Positions 63,749 through 64,000 of a stretch of 64,000 nucleotides of DNA are shown here, piece after piece (the first letter of the stretch is position 1; each line of letters opens with the position of its first letter). The DNA is from Ulota crispa. Its lineage: Eukaryota; Streptophyta; Bryopsida; Orthotrichales; Orthotrichaceae. The notes under the pieces are model-generated. The model saw only the letters and a program-made list of their open reading frames with translations. It had not been told where the DNA came from and searched no databases. The position numbers were made by a program, and so were the translations under genes. The stretch is from positions 10,070,789 through 10,134,788 of the forward strand of contig OY987242.1 of NCBI GenBank assembly GCA_963920765.1. Reading direction: 5' to 3'.

Positions 63749-64000
63749 CTGTTCACCACATCAAAGGAAAAACTGTGAGCAAATGCATAGTTCAGCTCCT
63801 CAATCACAATACGCACACGCCCTAATTCTAAAGCAAGATTATCAACCCAAATTCTCAATACTATCAGAATTGATCATTAAGACGTAAAAGTTCTGAATAG
63901 CTGTGCCCATTGTTTAAACAAACCTATAACATCCAATAATAAAGTGCATAATACTCGCAAATTCCAGAAAACAAACTTTAAAATACTGGATCCTTTGTGA
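63749..64000. other. Presumed kinase intron at the window edge
   Basis: AT-rich with no recognisable coding sequence on either strand. Confidence 0.25.

Overview
The window is nuclear DNA of a green plant. It carries a cytochrome P450 of the plant A-type, a chloroplast chaperonin-60 alpha subunit, the Calvin-cycle regulator CP12, a plant glutamate-receptor-like channel, a PLATZ zinc-binding protein and a pectin methylesterase inhibitor-like protein. Most have GT-AG introns and sit in AT-rich DNA full of small inverted-repeat transposons and one Copia retrotransposon. I cannot name the species. Gene spacing, modest intron sizes and the transposon mix fit a non-seed land plant (moss, liverwort or lycophyte grade) better than a grass or crucifer, but this is inference.

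Layout. 88-1263 (+): PMEI-like gene with a one-base frame break. 2813-4892 (-): three-exon P450 whose start codon is out of frame at a run of 11 C. 4893-15547: about 10.6 kb without a recognisable gene, holding at least six MITE-type elements. 15548-20717 (-): eight-exon CPN60-alpha gene with a 951-bp element in intron 2. 24186-24566 (+): single-exon CP12. 24567-30200: no gene; a cluster of elements flanked by TTAA. 30201-30869 (-): intronless PLATZ gene between two direct-repeat copies. 32430-33133 (+): broken BTB/POZ gene. 37616-43245 (-): seven-exon glutamate receptor-like gene. 47588-51686 (-): six-exon PhzF-family gene with a plastid-type leader. 55060-60815 (+): complete but decayed Copia element with 299-bp LTRs and a 5-bp target duplication, lying inside an older inverted-repeat element. 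61418-63113: two adjacent palindromic elements sharing one TA. 63681-63748 (-): probable last exon of a protein kinase gene running off the right edge.

The genes do not form a pathway or operon; this is an ordinary plant gene neighbourhood. CPN60-alpha and CP12 are both plastid proteins and the PhzF protein probably is too, but nothing shows coordinated regulation. I reconstructed exon structures by requiring GT-AG splice sites, continuous phase and family homology; the CPN60, GLR, PhzF and P450 models keep frame through every junction.

The most unusual signal is a set of non-autonomous elements with TTAA on both sides and termini beginning CCC and ending GGG (9472, 18407, 21932, 26021, 26265, 26756, 44294, 54084). 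This is the signature of the piggyBac superfamily, which is not a usual component of plant genomes. Two of them share a single TTAA. Other notable points are a PhzF homologue that lacks the catalytic glutamate, a CPN60-alpha with a changed near-invariant apical motif, a MITE whose empty site is preserved in a duplicate 1.6 kb away, and an extra reading region after pol in the Copia element.
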